A DNA stretch of 64,000 nucleotides from DASQHY01 sp035602605 (GCA_035602605.1 DATNLZ010000075.1:1-64000), one strand, 5' to 3'. Positions 23,724 through 33,428 are shown, counted from the first letter of the stretch. Notes: generated from the sequence alone by a model not told the origin. Numbers and translations are program-made.

Positions 23724-26678
23724 ATGGCACAGCGGTTCCGAATCGTAGCGATTCTTACGTTGGTTCTCGCACTAGCCAACAACACCCTAGCGCAAACTGG
23801 AACGGGAATCCTCCGCGGACAAGTGACTGATCCGTCCGCATCGGCAGTGTCTGGTGCCACGGTCTTGGTGATAACTCCCGCCAACCAGTCGCTGACCACG
23901 ACGACAAGTCGCGATGGCTTGTACGAGGTGAAGGGTCTCGCATCGGGCAAATACACGGTGAAGGTGATTGCCGAGGGTTTCGCGCAATACGTCAACGAGA
24001 ACGTCAGCATTAGCACTGGCCAGGCTCAAAAGCTCAACATTGCGCTTTCGATTGCCGTACAACAGGAGAAAGTCGAAGTGGCGGAACAGCCGGCGGCGGT
24101 CAATGTTAATCCCAACAATAATGCCGGGGCCATTGTGCTGAGCGGGAAAGACCTCGATGCGCTTTCCGATGACCCCGATGACCTGCAGTCCGATCTCCAG
24201 GCGCTGGCCGGCCCTTCGGCAGGGCCCAATGGTGGACAGATTTACATTGATGGATTCACTGGAGGCCAGCTTCCTCCTAAATCGTCCATACGGGAAATTC
24301 GCATCAACCAGAATCCATTTTCGGCGGAATTCGATAGGCTCGGTTATGGCAGAATTGAGATTTTCACTAAACCAGGCACCGACAAACTGCACGGTCAATT
24401 TTTTGTCAACGGAAATTCTTCAGCCTTCAATTCCAGAAGTCCCTTTGCCCATCAGAATCCCGGCTATTACACCACGTTCTTCAGCGGCAATGTTGCTGGG
24501 GCAATCACAAAGAGAGCCTCCTTCTTTTTCTCTGCCGAGCGGCGCAACATTAACGAAACCAGCGTAGTCAGTGCTGTGATTCTTGACCCAGCTTTTAACC
24601 CCATTCCATTCAGTGATGTTGTGGCCAATCCTCGAAAGCGTACCGAGCTCAGTCCGCGATTCGACTTTCAGCTTACGAAGAGCAATACCCTGACCCTGCG
24701 CTATCAGCTGGAGCACTCCGATGATATCAATAACGGGGTTGGTCAGTTTTCCCTGGCTTCTCAAGGTTTCAATCAAGCCGATAGCGAGCAAAACTTTCAG
24801 GCCAGCGATACACAGATCATCGGCGCCAAAATCGTGAATGAGACACGTTTTCGATATACCCATCAGACCACTACGGATATTGTGCGAACTTTCCAGCCGA
24901 CAATATCGGTGCTGGATGCCTTCACCGGGGGAGGCAGCGGGCGCGGAAGCAGCGGAGATTCACAGAAACGCTACGAACTGCAAAATTACACTTCGATGGC
25001 TCTGGGCAAGAATTTTGTAAAGTTTGGCGGAAGGCTGAGAGCCTCCCGCAACGTTAACAACTCTATGTCCAATTTTAACGGTAACTTCACATTCGGCTCG
25101 CGGCCGCGGTCTGCTTGCAAGGCTGGCGATCCGTGTGCGGATATCACCTCCCTGGAATCTTATAGAATTACGGTACAGGGTTTGGCGAACGGACTGCCGC
25201 CAGACCAAATTATCGCCGCGGGAGGCGGACCCAGCCAGTTCTCGATTACTACTGGGCAACCACTTGCGAGCGTCACGATGTATGACGCTGGCCTTTACGT
25301 GCAAGATGATTTTCGGCTGCGGCCCAACATCACGGTCAGTGCTGGGCTGCGCTTCGAAACACAAAATGACATACAGGACCACGCTGATATCGCACCGCGC
25401 CTCGGGATTGCGTGGGGAATTGGACCGGGCAAAAATTCCTCGCCCAAGACCGTTTTGCGTGCGGGCTACGGTATCTTTTATGACCGCTTCGGCCAGGATC
25501 TTGTCCTTCAAGCCGAGCGTTTGAACGGTACCACTACGCAGCAACACCTTTTTACAAATCGCACTCCGTCAGAAGCACTAACTGCGCTCAACTATTTCAT
25601 CAATCCTCCGAAACCCAACGACCCTCTGGCGGGATCGCTGGGAACTCCGACGATTCGTCGAGTCTCTCCGCAACTCCACGCGCCGTACACGCTGCAGACG
25701 GCCGTTAGCCTCGAGCGTCAGCTTTCTCGCGCCGCCAATATTTCGGTTTCTTACCTGAATGCTCGAGGCGTTCACATGCTTGTCTCGCAAAACATAAATG
25801 CTCCGCTTCCAATCACCGGCGTACGGCCGTTCGGAAATATCGGAAATATTTACGAATTCGAATCCGCCGGTGTCTTCCGGCAGAATCAGCTTATGATCAA
25901 TGGGAACATTCGTAACGGAGCACGATTCTCATTGTTTGGGTTTTATTCGCTCAGTTACGCCAATAGTGACACCGCTGGCGCGGGCAGCTTTCCTTCCAAT
26001 CCATATAATTTGGCTGCCGATTACGGTCGCGCCGCTTTTGACGTTCGCCATCGAGTATTTCTGGGCGGCAGTATTTCGCTACCTTACGGCGTACGCGCTA
26101 GTCCATTTGTGGTGATCCAATCCGGCTCACCTTTTAATATCACGATTGGAAGAGACTTGAATGGCGATTCCATTTTCAACGACCGTCCGGCGTTTGCCAC
26201 GGACTTAACACGACCCACGGTCGTAAACAATCGTTATGGCTCGTTTGATCTGGCTCCTCGTATCGGCCAGGCCATAATCCCCATTAATATGGGCAACGGA
26301 CCCGCTCGTACCACCGTGAACTTGCGGGTTGCCAAAACTTTTGGGTTTGGTAAAAAAGCGGAAGCAATTGCCCAGGGTGGACCAGAGGGCGGACTTCGAA
26401 TTGGTCCTGGCGGTCCAGGCGGAGGGGGTGAGCATAGGGAGGGCGGCGGCGGCCGCGGCGGCTTCTTCGGTGGAGGCGGTGGTGGTGGCGCTAACAGCCG
26501 CTATAGTCTCACCTTCAGCGTCAGCGCACGTAACCTCTTCAATAAGACAAATCTAGCTAACCCCATCGGAAACCTTACTTCACCACTGTTTGGGGAATCC
26601 AATGCGCTCGCCGGTGGGCCATTTGGCTCATCATCAGCAAATCGGCGTGTCGATTTACAGGCAGTGTTCAATTTCTAG
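23724..26678 (+). CDS. TonB-dependent receptor with carboxypeptidase-regulatory-like domain
   Basis: The protein is 984 residues and an Oar-like outer-membrane beta-barrel, a family greatly expanded in Acidobacteria. The ATG at 23724 (MAQRFRIVAILTLVLALANN) gives a signal peptide and has TTAGGAGA upstream. Residues about 27-110 form the CarboxypepD_reg domain (GILRGQVTDPSASAVSGATV). A plug region (about 120-230) and a long barrel follow, ending in RRVDLQAVFNF with the terminal aromatic needed for outer-membrane insertion. Near the C-terminus (about 885-925) is a Gly-rich insertion (GGPGGGGEHREGGGGRGG) interrupting the last strands, probably an extracellular loop. The substrate is unknown; plant-type saccharides or peptides are common for this group. 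Confidence 0.88.
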   Translation: MAQRFRIVAILTLVLALANNTLAQTGTGILRGQVTDPSASAVSGATVLVITPANQSLTTTTSRDGLYEVKGLASGKYTVKVIAEGFAQYVNENVSISTGQAQKLNIALSIAVQQEKVEVAEQPAAVNVNPNNNAGAIVLSGKDLDALSDDPDDLQSDLQALAGPSAGPNGGQIYIDGFTGGQLPPKSSIREIRINQNPFSAEFDRLGYGRIEIFTKPGTDKLHGQFFVNGNSSAFNSRSPFAHQNPGYYTTFFSGNVAGAITKRASFFFSAERRNINETSVVSAVILDPAFNPIPFSDVVANPRKRTELSPRFDFQLTKSNTLTLRYQLEHSDDINNGVGQFSLASQGFNQADSEQNFQASDTQIIGAKIVNETRFRYTHQTTTDIVRTFQPTISVLDAFTGGGSGRGSSGDSQKRYELQNYTSMALGKNFVKFGGRLRASRNVNNSMSNFNGNFTFGSRPRSACKAGDPCADITSLESYRITVQGLANGLPPDQIIAAGGGPSQFSITTGQPLASVTMYDAGLYVQDDFRLRPNITVSAGLRFETQNDIQDHADIAPRLGIAWGIGPGKNSSPKTVLRAGYGIFYDRFGQDLVLQAERLNGTTTQQHLFTNRTPSEALTALNYFINPPKPNDPLAGSLGTPTIRRVSPQLHAPYTLQTAVSLERQLSRAANISVSYLNARGVHMLVSQNINAPLPITGVRPFGNIGNIYEFESAGVFRQNQLMINGNIRNGARFSLFGFYSLSYANSDTAGAGSFPSNPYNLAADYGRAAFDVRHRVFLGGSISLPYGVRASPFVVIQSGSPFNITIGRDLNGDSIFNDRPAFATDLTRPTVVNNRYGSFDLAPRIGQAIIPINMGNGPARTTVNLRVAKTFGFGKKAEAIAQGGPEGGLRIGPGGPGGGGEHREGGGGRGGFFGGGGGGGANSRYSLTFSVSARNLFNKTNLANPIGNLTSPLFGESNALAGGPFGSSSANRRVDLQAVFNF

Positions 26679-26754
26679 TCTGATTATTCAAGCAGAATGT
26701 AGCCGGCGACGCTTAGATACTAGAATTGACCAACGTGGAAACGGGGAACGCTGA

Positions 26755-26783
26755 ATTGGGCGCTGCGCAGGGCGGCGCCCAAT
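26755..26783. other. Stem-loop downstream of the TonB receptor gene
   Basis: A 9-bp perfect inverted repeat, ATTGGGCGC (26755-26763) and GCGCCCAAT (26775-26783), encloses an 11-base GC-rich loop. It lies between two convergent genes and could end transcription from both sides or protect the mRNA 3' end. There is no T-run on either strand. Confidence 0.5.
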
Positions 26784-26833
26784 CCTCCAACGAGCTTATT
26801 TATAGAGTAAGACTCGGTCCGATGGCGCAGCCC

Positions 26834-26980
26834 TTAGACGCGCGCTGGTCGGACCAAGTGAACGATCAGAGAAATTACCGCAAGCAGTAACAAGAGATGG
26901 ATCAGACCGCTCGAAATGTGAAATACCAGAAACCCTCCCAGCCAAAGGATAGCCAGGATTGCGAATAGAATAATAAACAT
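26834..26980 (-). CDS. Small lmo0937-like membrane protein
   Basis: This 48-residue protein consists of two hydrophobic stretches (MFIILFAILAILWLGGFLVF and GLIHLLLLLAVISLIVHLV) and a short basic end. The pattern W-L-x-G-F-x-x-F-H-x-x-x-G-L-I-H-L-L-L is that of the lmo0937/DUF5670 family of small envelope proteins, often linked to stress. A perfect GGAGGAG (26988-26994 on the minus strand) stands 7 bases before the ATG at 26980 and decides the start over a longer frame. Function is unknown. Confidence 0.78.
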   Translation of the reverse strand: MFIILFAILAILWLGGFLVFHISSGLIHLLLLLAVISLIVHLVRPARV

Positions 26981-27554
26981 AATCTCTCTCCTCCCACGAC
27001 TTGTTTCCCTGCGTCGGCTCACGGAGCCCAATGCCAACGTTCAGGTGCGACCATAGTCCTAGAAACAAGAACTGGGGCCAATACACGAATCACTGCAGCT
27101 TCGGAGGCACGTTCACCGAGAACGCTGATGTTAAATGAAGGTGTTATACGGAGCGCCAGGGGAAACGTGCAAAACCTACGCTTGTGACCATCCCGCGTCT
27201 ACAGCGAAAGCCTGATGGCGCCCCTTAGAAAGCGCACCAGACAGACAAAGGCGTGGCGAGGTAAACATCGCCGCGCTATTCTTCGCAAGTGCACAAGCAA
27301 ACCGATTCCGCTCGTGAACGGCAGCGCGCAGGGTTATGTGCCGATTGCCAATATTCGTGCCAAATTGAGTCCGAGCGTGGATCTTTATTCTACCGCTGCG
27401 AGCACTCATGGCGCGACAGTTCTTTTGCAAAATATCCTAAACTACCGGTGCTGCGATGTCCCGGTTATGTCGCGAAAGCCAATGACGGGACGACGAACGA
27501 AGCGATGTAAAATAGAAAACCAGAGTTATTTCGGAGAAGCCGCAGATCATACGA
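26981..27554. other. Gene-poor stretch
   Basis: No convincing gene is seen in this 574-bp stretch. Open frames exist on both strands, but they lack ribosome binding sites, are rich in Arg and Cys and show no domain-like sequence. It should hold the promoter of the lmo0937-like gene at its left end. No notable repeat was found. Confidence 0.5.
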
Positions 27555-27740
27555 TTGGCTGCGCAGAAAGAAACTATCGTGACGCGCAAAAAACCCAAAG
27601 ATACCTTCAATGCTGGTGTGGAGGCACGGCGCGCGGCTCGAAACGCTGCCGGCTCGCCTCCGGCCGGCAAAATCATCGCCGACAAACGCCGCAAGCCATT
27701 GAAGCACAAGAAGAAAATAGTCGACTCCGACCTGATTTAG
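27555..27740 (+). CDS. Possible small Lys/Arg-rich protein
   Basis: A TTG-started frame encodes 61 residues with 19 Lys or Arg residues (KKPKDTFNAGVEARRAARNAAG, then DKRRKPLKHKKKIVDSD). The low-complexity basic composition differs from the shadow frames around it and resembles small nucleoid- or ribosome-associated proteins. GGAG occurs about 18 bases upstream, too far for a standard site, so the start or the gene itself may be wrong. It converges on the redoxin gene with 68 bp between stops. Confidence 0.35.
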   Translation: MAAQKETIVTRKKPKDTFNAGVEARRAARNAAGSPPAGKIIADKRRKPLKHKKKIVDSDLI

Positions 27741-27808
27741 GCTGCGGTATTTCCAGGAAGGCTTTCTTTACGCCGCGGCGGTTCCGACGGAACCTAGTTT
27801 TTGGAGCT

Positions 27809-28303
27809 TCAACCGGGTTTATAGGCCGGGACGAGCTCGCTGGGGAGAAAGACTGCAGCGGTTTTTTTGTTCTTGCGCCTGGACAATGCAGCGGCAATTT
27901 GTTCAAGCTCAACTTTGCCGAAGCCGACGCAACTTACCTTCACTGTTCCGTCAGGATCAATCAAGAAAAACGTGGGTACATTGGTGAGACCGTAAAGGTT
28001 GGAGACAGGATAGCCCTCCCCATCCAACAGCATCGTGAAAGTGAGGCCGTACTCAACGCAAAATTCCTTTGTTTCTCGGTTATTATCCTGCGATATGCCC
28101 CAAAAGGTAGCGGCGTCAGCGCCGTATCGTTTGTGAAGGCGCTCTAAGAAAGGAAATGTAAACTGGCAAACCGGACAAGATATTTTGAAGAATGCGACTA
28201 CGACCGGCCCTTTTGCCAGGGTGTTTTTCAGCGAGAAGTTGCCTCCGCTCGTGCCGGCCAGCTTGAAATCGGGTGCTTTTTGTCCTGCCAAAATCTTCGT
28301 CAT
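27809..28303 (-). CDS. Thioredoxin-fold peroxiredoxin/TlpA-like protein
   Basis: This 164-residue protein has an AhpC/TSA-Redoxin fold. It opens with the PDFKLAGTSGGNFSLKN strand pair and has the redox motif C43-P-V-C46 in FFKISCPVCQFTFPFLERL. GISQDNNRETKEFCVEYGL and YGLTNVPTFFLIDPDG (with the cis-Pro) complete the fold. There is no signal peptide, so it should act in the cytoplasm as a thiol-disulfide reductase or atypical peroxiredoxin. The CPVC active site is closer to TlpA/ResA than to classic peroxiredoxins. A third Cys (CVGFG, about 128) may also take part. It has its own transcription unit. Confidence 0.88.
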   Translation of the reverse strand: MTKILAGQKAPDFKLAGTSGGNFSLKNTLAKGPVVVAFFKISCPVCQFTFPFLERLHKRYGADAATFWGISQDNNRETKEFCVEYGLTFTMLLDGEGYPVSNLYGLTNVPTFFLIDPDGTVKVSCVGFGKVELEQIAAALSRRKNKKTAAVFLPSELVPAYKPG

Positions 28304-28451
28304 TTGTCGTATCCTCGGAGCCCTTCAGGCGAAATAACCCACATAAAAAGTGTAACTCAGTTCTTGATTACGGGTGCGGGAGCATTCCTTAAGAAAAAGC
28401 CTCAACAATAGCTCCTTCGTTATCATCGAAGAGAGATGCAATCTCTGCGGC

Positions 28452-29741
28452 TTAATGAATGTGGCGGGTCTTGCGCTGCATGTAGTCCATCAGCAAATAC
28501 TGGCCTAGGTTATACGGTGTCGTGAAGTAGGCTTTGCCGCGGCACATTTCCGTGACCTTTTGCACGAAATGAACAAGACTGTAATCCGAAGCCAGCATGA
28601 ACGTATTTATGAGAATGCCTGAGCGTTTGCACTTGCCCACCTCTTCGAGCGTTTGCGAAACGACGAAAGGGTCCAGGCCAAACGCATTCTTGTAAATGCG
28701 GCCGTCTTCCAGGGTGAGGGCGGAAGGCTTACCGTCGGTTATCATGACAATTTGACGCATATCTTTTTTCTGGCGCATCAGCATCCGCTGTGCCAGGCGC
28801 AGTCCTTCGCGGGTGTTGGTGTAGTACGGACCAACCTGCACGCGCGCGAGTTCGCCGAGAGGAACCTCTTCGGCGCTGTCATGAAACAGAACCAGCTGAA
28901 GCGAATCGCCGGGGTATTGCGTGCGAATCAAATGCGAAAGCGCGAGCGCCACTTTTTTGGCTGGAGTGAAACGGTCTTCCCCGTAGAGAATCATGCTGTG
29001 ACTGCAATCAAGCATAAGCACGGTGGCGCAGGAGCTTTGGTATTCGCACTGGTGAACCATCAGGTCGCGGTAATCGAGTTCGATGGGAACTTTGGCGCCG
29101 TCGCGGCGTACGGCGTTGAAGAGCGTGGCGCTGAGATCAAGATTGAGAGTGTCACCGAATTCGTAGGGTCGCGAAATGCCGCCCGATTCAACGCCAGTGG
29201 AAAGATCACGCGTGTCGTGACGGCCAAAGCTGCTCTTGCCGAGAGAGGCCAGCAAATCTTTCAGAGTTTTAAAACCCAGAAAATCGAGCGCTTTGTCAGT
29301 AATTTCAAACCGAGCCCGCGACCGGTCGCGGGCATCGCCGCCTAAATGCCCTCGGTGAGTTTGGCCGGGAGGCGGTGTAATCTGCGGCGGGTGTGGCGAG
29401 ATATAACCCTCTTGCTCGAGACGCTCGATCAGCTTGTCAATCAAGTCGCGCAGCATTTGGTTGCTGCCCGAGTGGCTGTCGAGAGCGTCGTGATTTTTCA
29501 GAAGTTCTTTCATCTCCTGAGAGAGCAAATCATCGGGGACCAAGTCGCCTTCCTGGAGAGCGCGGAGAATGGCTTCTCGCAGTTGATCCATGGATTGCTC
29601 AGGGTCCATTGGGGAGATGCCGTAGGTTTGCGATTCGAAGCCGCTCTGCAGTAAAAAGTCAGAGAGCCGCTTCATAAGCTCTTGCATGTCGACCGCTTCG
29701 GCGGGCTCGCCGCTATATTTTCGGTAACGGACGTATTTCAT
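28452..29741 (-). CDS. VWA-domain protein, partner of ChlI-like ATPase
   Basis: The protein is 429 residues. The N-terminal half is helical and charged with a Pro-rich linker (about 115-130). A von Willebrand A domain follows (about 235-420), and its metal-ion-dependent adhesion site is seen in VLMLDCSHSMI (Asp245, D-x-S-x-S form); later MIDAS elements are in NTREGLRL and ITDGKPS. There is no signal peptide or membrane helix. It lies 94 bp downstream of the AAA+ ATPase gene on the same strand, the ATPase/VWA pairing seen in ChlI/ChlD, NorQ/NorD and CoxD/CoxE. The pair probably remodels or metallates a target protein, which is not evident here. Confidence 0.86.
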   Translation of the reverse strand: MKYVRYRKYSGEPAEAVDMQELMKRLSDFLLQSGFESQTYGISPMDPEQSMDQLREAILRALQEGDLVPDDLLSQEMKELLKNHDALDSHSGSNQMLRDLIDKLIERLEQEGYISPHPPQITPPPGQTHRGHLGGDARDRSRARFEITDKALDFLGFKTLKDLLASLGKSSFGRHDTRDLSTGVESGGISRPYEFGDTLNLDLSATLFNAVRRDGAKVPIELDYRDLMVHQCEYQSSCATVLMLDCSHSMILYGEDRFTPAKKVALALSHLIRTQYPGDSLQLVLFHDSAEEVPLGELARVQVGPYYTNTREGLRLAQRMLMRQKKDMRQIVMITDGKPSALTLEDGRIYKNAFGLDPFVVSQTLEEVGKCKRSGILINTFMLASDYSLVHFVQKVTEMCRGKAYFTTPYNLGQYLLMDYMQRKTRHIH

Positions 29742-29835
29742 TGAGAATTACAATCCTTCAAATCTTCGCATCAGTCCCGGCAGCGCACCAATGCTCACAG
29801 TGTTGCAGAATCGCACTGCCGAACAGGCGACGCGT

Positions 29836-31326
29836 TCAATTGAATTGGCGGCGCGGCCGAGATTGCGGCTCGCGCGGCTCGGATGGGCGGGGGCGTTCGG
29901 CGTGAAAGCCGCGCTCCTCGTTGCGGCTGATGCGCCGCTGCGCCCACAAGCCCTCTAAAATAAATTCTGCGGCAGCAGTGGCCGACGCCGGGCTCGATTT
30001 TCCATTTACTCCCAGCCGCCCAATGTGTTCCATTAAGCCCTGAATCTTTTCAAGCTGACGGAACGCTTCGTCAGAGGAAGACATTTCCGACATTTTTAAT
30101 TCACCGCCTATCTCGAACCATTGCACCACGGGTTGGAGATTGGTCTCACCCATGTACCGGGTGAAAACTTTTCCGACCGCCGCGCGAATTAGCTCGCGCG
30201 CAATGGTATCGGCGCCGCGCAATTCGCCCTCGTACTCGAGCTCGATTTTCCCGGTCATTGAGGGAATTGCAGAGTAAACATCGGTGATCCGCGCCGCCGC
30301 TGTTTTTTCATTGTTGCGCGCGGCGCGCTGCTCGGCATTGCTGACGACATTTTCGAGGCAGGAAATCGGCAAACGCTGGCTAACGCCCGAACGACGATCG
30401 ACGCGTTTGTCATCGCGGGCCTGGAAAGCAATCTCTTCAATTGTCTCGCGGATGAATTTTGGAATCTCCAGATGGCGGCCGGACTCGCGTTTGGCCCAAG
30501 CTTCCTGCGAAGTTATGGCCATCCCTTCTTCGAGGGTCGCAGGATAATGCGTGCGAATCTCTGACCCGACACGATCTTTCAGCGGCGTAACAATTTTACC
30601 CCGCGCCGTGTAGTCCTCGGGATTCGCGGTGAACACCAGGAGCACATCAAGCGGCAGCCGAAGTGGGTAACCCTTAATCTGGATGTCGCCTTCCTGCATG
30701 ATGTTGAATAGTCCAACCTGAATTTTTCCGGCGAGGTCAGGCAGCTCATTAACTGCAAAAATACCGCGATTGGCGCGGGGCAAAAGGCCGTAATGAATGG
30801 TTAGCTCGTCGGAGAGGTCGCGTCCACCGCGCGCCGCTTTGATGGGATCCACATCGCCAATAATGTCAGCGATGGTGACATCGGGTGTGGCGAGCTTTTC
30901 AACATAACGATGATCGCGAGGCAGCCAGCTAAGAGGCGTGGCGTCGCCCTTTTGTGCGAGCAACTCACGACAGGCTCGGCAGATTGGGCGGAACGGATTG
31001 TCATTAATTTCGCAGCCCGCGACCACCGGAATTTCTTCGTCCAGGAACTGCACTAAGCTTCGAAGGATCCGGCTTTTGGCCTGGCCGCGCAATCCGAGAA
31101 GAATAAAATTGTGGCGCGAGAGAATGGCGTTGACGATTTGTGGAATCACTGTGTCTTCGAAGCCATGGACACCGGGGAAGAGCGGCTCGTGATCGGCAAT
31201 CGTGCGAAGTAAATTCTGGCGCATCTCGTCCTTAACGGAACACTGCGCGCGGCGAGGATCGAAACTTGATCCGTTTCGGAGCTCTCCCAGCGTTTGTGCT
31301 TTTCGTGCGATTGCGGTCGTCGTCAT
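29836..31326 (-). CDS. AAA+ ATPase, ChlI/MoxR-like
   Basis: The protein is 496 residues from the ATG at 31326 (MTTTAIARKAQTL). A longer frame running to 31524 adds non-conserved sequence that overlaps the start region of the divergent DUF885 gene. Walker A is GLRGQAKS (about 78-85). The Walker B segment reads GIFAVNELPDL, with Asn where an Asp is usual, and the sensor region is VFTANPEDYTARGKIVTPLKDR. A CxxC in PICRACRELL (about 112) is unusual for MoxR proteins and could bind a metal. The protein resembles magnesium-chelatase subunit I, but no chelatase H subunit is in the window. It is expected to work with the VWA protein encoded next. Confidence 0.88.
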   Translation of the reverse strand: MTTTAIARKAQTLGELRNGSSFDPRRAQCSVKDEMRQNLLRTIADHEPLFPGVHGFEDTVIPQIVNAILSRHNFILLGLRGQAKSRILRSLVQFLDEEIPVVAGCEINDNPFRPICRACRELLAQKGDATPLSWLPRDHRYVEKLATPDVTIADIIGDVDPIKAARGGRDLSDELTIHYGLLPRANRGIFAVNELPDLAGKIQVGLFNIMQEGDIQIKGYPLRLPLDVLLVFTANPEDYTARGKIVTPLKDRVGSEIRTHYPATLEEGMAITSQEAWAKRESGRHLEIPKFIRETIEEIAFQARDDKRVDRRSGVSQRLPISCLENVVSNAEQRAARNNEKTAAARITDVYSAIPSMTGKIELEYEGELRGADTIARELIRAAVGKVFTRYMGETNLQPVVQWFEIGGELKMSEMSSSDEAFRQLEKIQGLMEHIGRLGVNGKSSPASATAAAEFILEGLWAQRRISRNEERGFHAERPRPSEPREPQSRPRRQFN

Positions 31327-31556
31327 GAGGCCCCCGAATTCGGGCGCTGCGCTTTTCTGCCAGCGGCGCTTCTCTCCATTATAGTCGAACGAGACTTCGT
31401 CTGCTTTGTGTTCGGTGAACATTCTGGCCCGGATGGAATCATAAAACTGTGTTACGCGGTTCGCAACAAAAGCCGTTATTCCAGCGTAGAATGCCATGGG
31501 GTGTACAAGGTCACTTAAGCACATGCTCGAGAGCGTACTACCAGCGGAGGCCTGCG

Positions 31557-33386
31557 GTGTTGCCGCAACGCTTTATTTCAGTCACTGTTATCGGACTTTT
31601 TCTTACCATGACGGCCGTCTCCCAGATGAGGGACAGCAACACTGTAGAAGCTCGCCGCAAAGAGCTGAAGCAACTGCTGGCCGACGAGTGGGAATACGAG
31701 CTGCGTGAAAGCCCTGAGACGGCAACGATTATCGGCGACTACCGTTATAACGACCGATGGAGTGACTTCTCGCTCGCGCATATCACGCAACAGAAACACG
31801 ACATTGAGAAATGGCTCTCACGATTTGCGGCGGTCGACACCACCGGTTTTCCAGAACAAGAAAAACTGAATCAGTCGCTGATGGTGCGCAATTTGAAAGA
31901 GAACCTCGAAGGCATCGCGCTGCATACTTATGAAATGCCGATGAATCAATTTAGCGGCGCGCATTTGCAACTCGCACAGTTTATCGCGTACCTACCCTTG
32001 GACTCGACCAAGCACTATGAGGACTATCTAGCACGGTTACGCCGAGTGCCCCGGTTGGTGGACGATGTGATTGAAATTCTCCGGCAAGGTGCGAAAGACA
32101 AGCTGATGCCGCCGCGCTTTTTGCTGGAGAAGACGGTAAGCCAGTGCAAGTCGATCGCCGCACCGGAAGGTGAAGCCAACGTCTTCGGGCAGCCCGCATC
32201 GAATATTCCTAGGTCGATGCCGGACGCGGACCGCAAGCGCCTGTACGACGCCATCGTTGCGGCAGTAAATAAGGAGGTGCGCCCGGCTTACTCCCATCTT
32301 GCGAATTTTATCGCCACAGATTATGCGCCCAAGGGCCGCACGGATCCGGGGCTGTGGGCCTTGCCAGACGGAGATGCCCGTTACCGCTTCGCGGTCCGCC
32401 AGTCCACCACGCTAGAGATGGATCCCGAAGCCATCCATCAGCTTGGCTTGAAAGAAGTAGCGGGGATTGAAGGCCGACAACTGGCCATTGCCAAGACACT
32501 TGGCTTCGCTGACCTGAAGAGTTTTCGAGACTCATTGAAAGCAAATCCCAAGATCCATCCAAAGTCACGAGAGCAAATCCTAGAAGCTTACAAGCATTAC
32601 ATCGCCCAAATGGAGCCGCAGCTTCCGAAGCTTTTTGGCTTGCTGCCGAAAACGCGCGTAGAGGTGCGCCCAGTGCAGGAGTATCGCGAGAAAGAAGCTG
32701 CAGGAGCTGAATATAGCCAGGGCACACCCGACGGCTCGCGTCCCGGCGTCGTGTACGTGAACACGGGAGACTTCGAGCATCGCACGACCCTGACCTTCGA
32801 ATCCACGGCTTATCATGAAGGTGTTCCAGGCCACCACATGCAAATCGCCGTTGCGCAAACGCTTCCGGAGCTGCCGCCATTCCGGCAACAGGCTGGGTAC
32901 ACCGCCTATGTGGAAGGCTGGGCGCTATATGCCGAACGCCTTGGCAAAGAGATCGGCTTTTATCAGGACCCGTATTCGGATTATGGCCGCTTGTCGGACG
33001 AAATGCTGCGCGCTGTGCGATTGGTCGTTGACACCGGCGTGCATTACAAGCACTGGACGCGGCAACAAATGGTCGATTTCTTTCACGAGCATTCGTCCGA
33101 GGACGAACCAAGCGTGCAGGCGGAAACCGACCGATATATCGTCATACCCGGCCAGGCGCTGGCGTACAAGCTGGGGCAGCTCGAAATCCTCAAACTGCGC
33201 GAGCGGGCGAAGAACGAGCTCGGCAATCGGTACGATATCCGCGCTTTCCACGACGAAATTCTGAATGGGGGTGCACTACCGATGGATGTTCTCGAGTCAC
33301 GGGTTGGGGCATGGGTTTCCGCGCAAAAATTGGAATTGAAGGATAAGAGGGACAAAACGGACAAGACCTCCCATGGGGTCAACTGA
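31557..33386 (+). CDS. DUF885-family secreted metallopeptidase-like protein
   Basis: The protein is 609 residues from the GTG at 31557. GGAGG at 31546-31550, six bases before, decides this start, and it yields a signal peptide (VLPQRFISVTVIGLFLTMTAVSQ). The DUF885 domain fills the rest. It carries a zinc-metallopeptidase signature, STAYHEGVPGHHMQIAVAQ (His about 420), and a later EGWALYAERLGKE helix that supplies a further Glu ligand. Family members are likely periplasmic carboxypeptidases or oligopeptidases, though few have been studied. It is divergent from the ChlI-like gene. Confidence 0.89.
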   Translation: MLPQRFISVTVIGLFLTMTAVSQMRDSNTVEARRKELKQLLADEWEYELRESPETATIIGDYRYNDRWSDFSLAHITQQKHDIEKWLSRFAAVDTTGFPEQEKLNQSLMVRNLKENLEGIALHTYEMPMNQFSGAHLQLAQFIAYLPLDSTKHYEDYLARLRRVPRLVDDVIEILRQGAKDKLMPPRFLLEKTVSQCKSIAAPEGEANVFGQPASNIPRSMPDADRKRLYDAIVAAVNKEVRPAYSHLANFIATDYAPKGRTDPGLWALPDGDARYRFAVRQSTTLEMDPEAIHQLGLKEVAGIEGRQLAIAKTLGFADLKSFRDSLKANPKIHPKSREQILEAYKHYIAQMEPQLPKLFGLLPKTRVEVRPVQEYREKEAAGAEYSQGTPDGSRPGVVYVNTGDFEHRTTLTFESTAYHEGVPGHHMQIAVAQTLPELPPFRQQAGYTAYVEGWALYAERLGKEIGFYQDPYSDYGRLSDEMLRAVRLVVDTGVHYKHWTRQQMVDFFHEHSSEDEPSVQAETDRYIVIPGQALAYKLGQLEILKLRERAKNELGNRYDIRAFHDEILNGGALPMDVLESRVGAWVSAQKLELKDKRDKTDKTSHGVN

Positions 33387-33408
33387 ATGAGGCCACACCA
33401 AGATGAGA

Positions 33409-33428
33409 CTTGCCTCCGCACAGGCAAG
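33409..33428. other. Stem-loop between convergent genes
   Basis: CTTGCCT and AGGCAAG form a 7-bp perfect stem with a 6-base loop, placed between the stop codons of the DUF885 gene and the TPR gene. It could mark the shared transcription end. No T-run follows. Confidence 0.4.

Noticed and set aside
27215..28147. Long plus-strand open frame of 310 codons
   Set aside because: It runs antisense through the redoxin gene, has an Arg/Cys-rich composition with no domain, and conflicts with the small basic ORF in another frame.
32308..33111. Minus-strand open frame of 267 codons
   Set aside because: It is antisense to the DUF885 metallopeptidase-like gene, whose zinc motif and length are clear.
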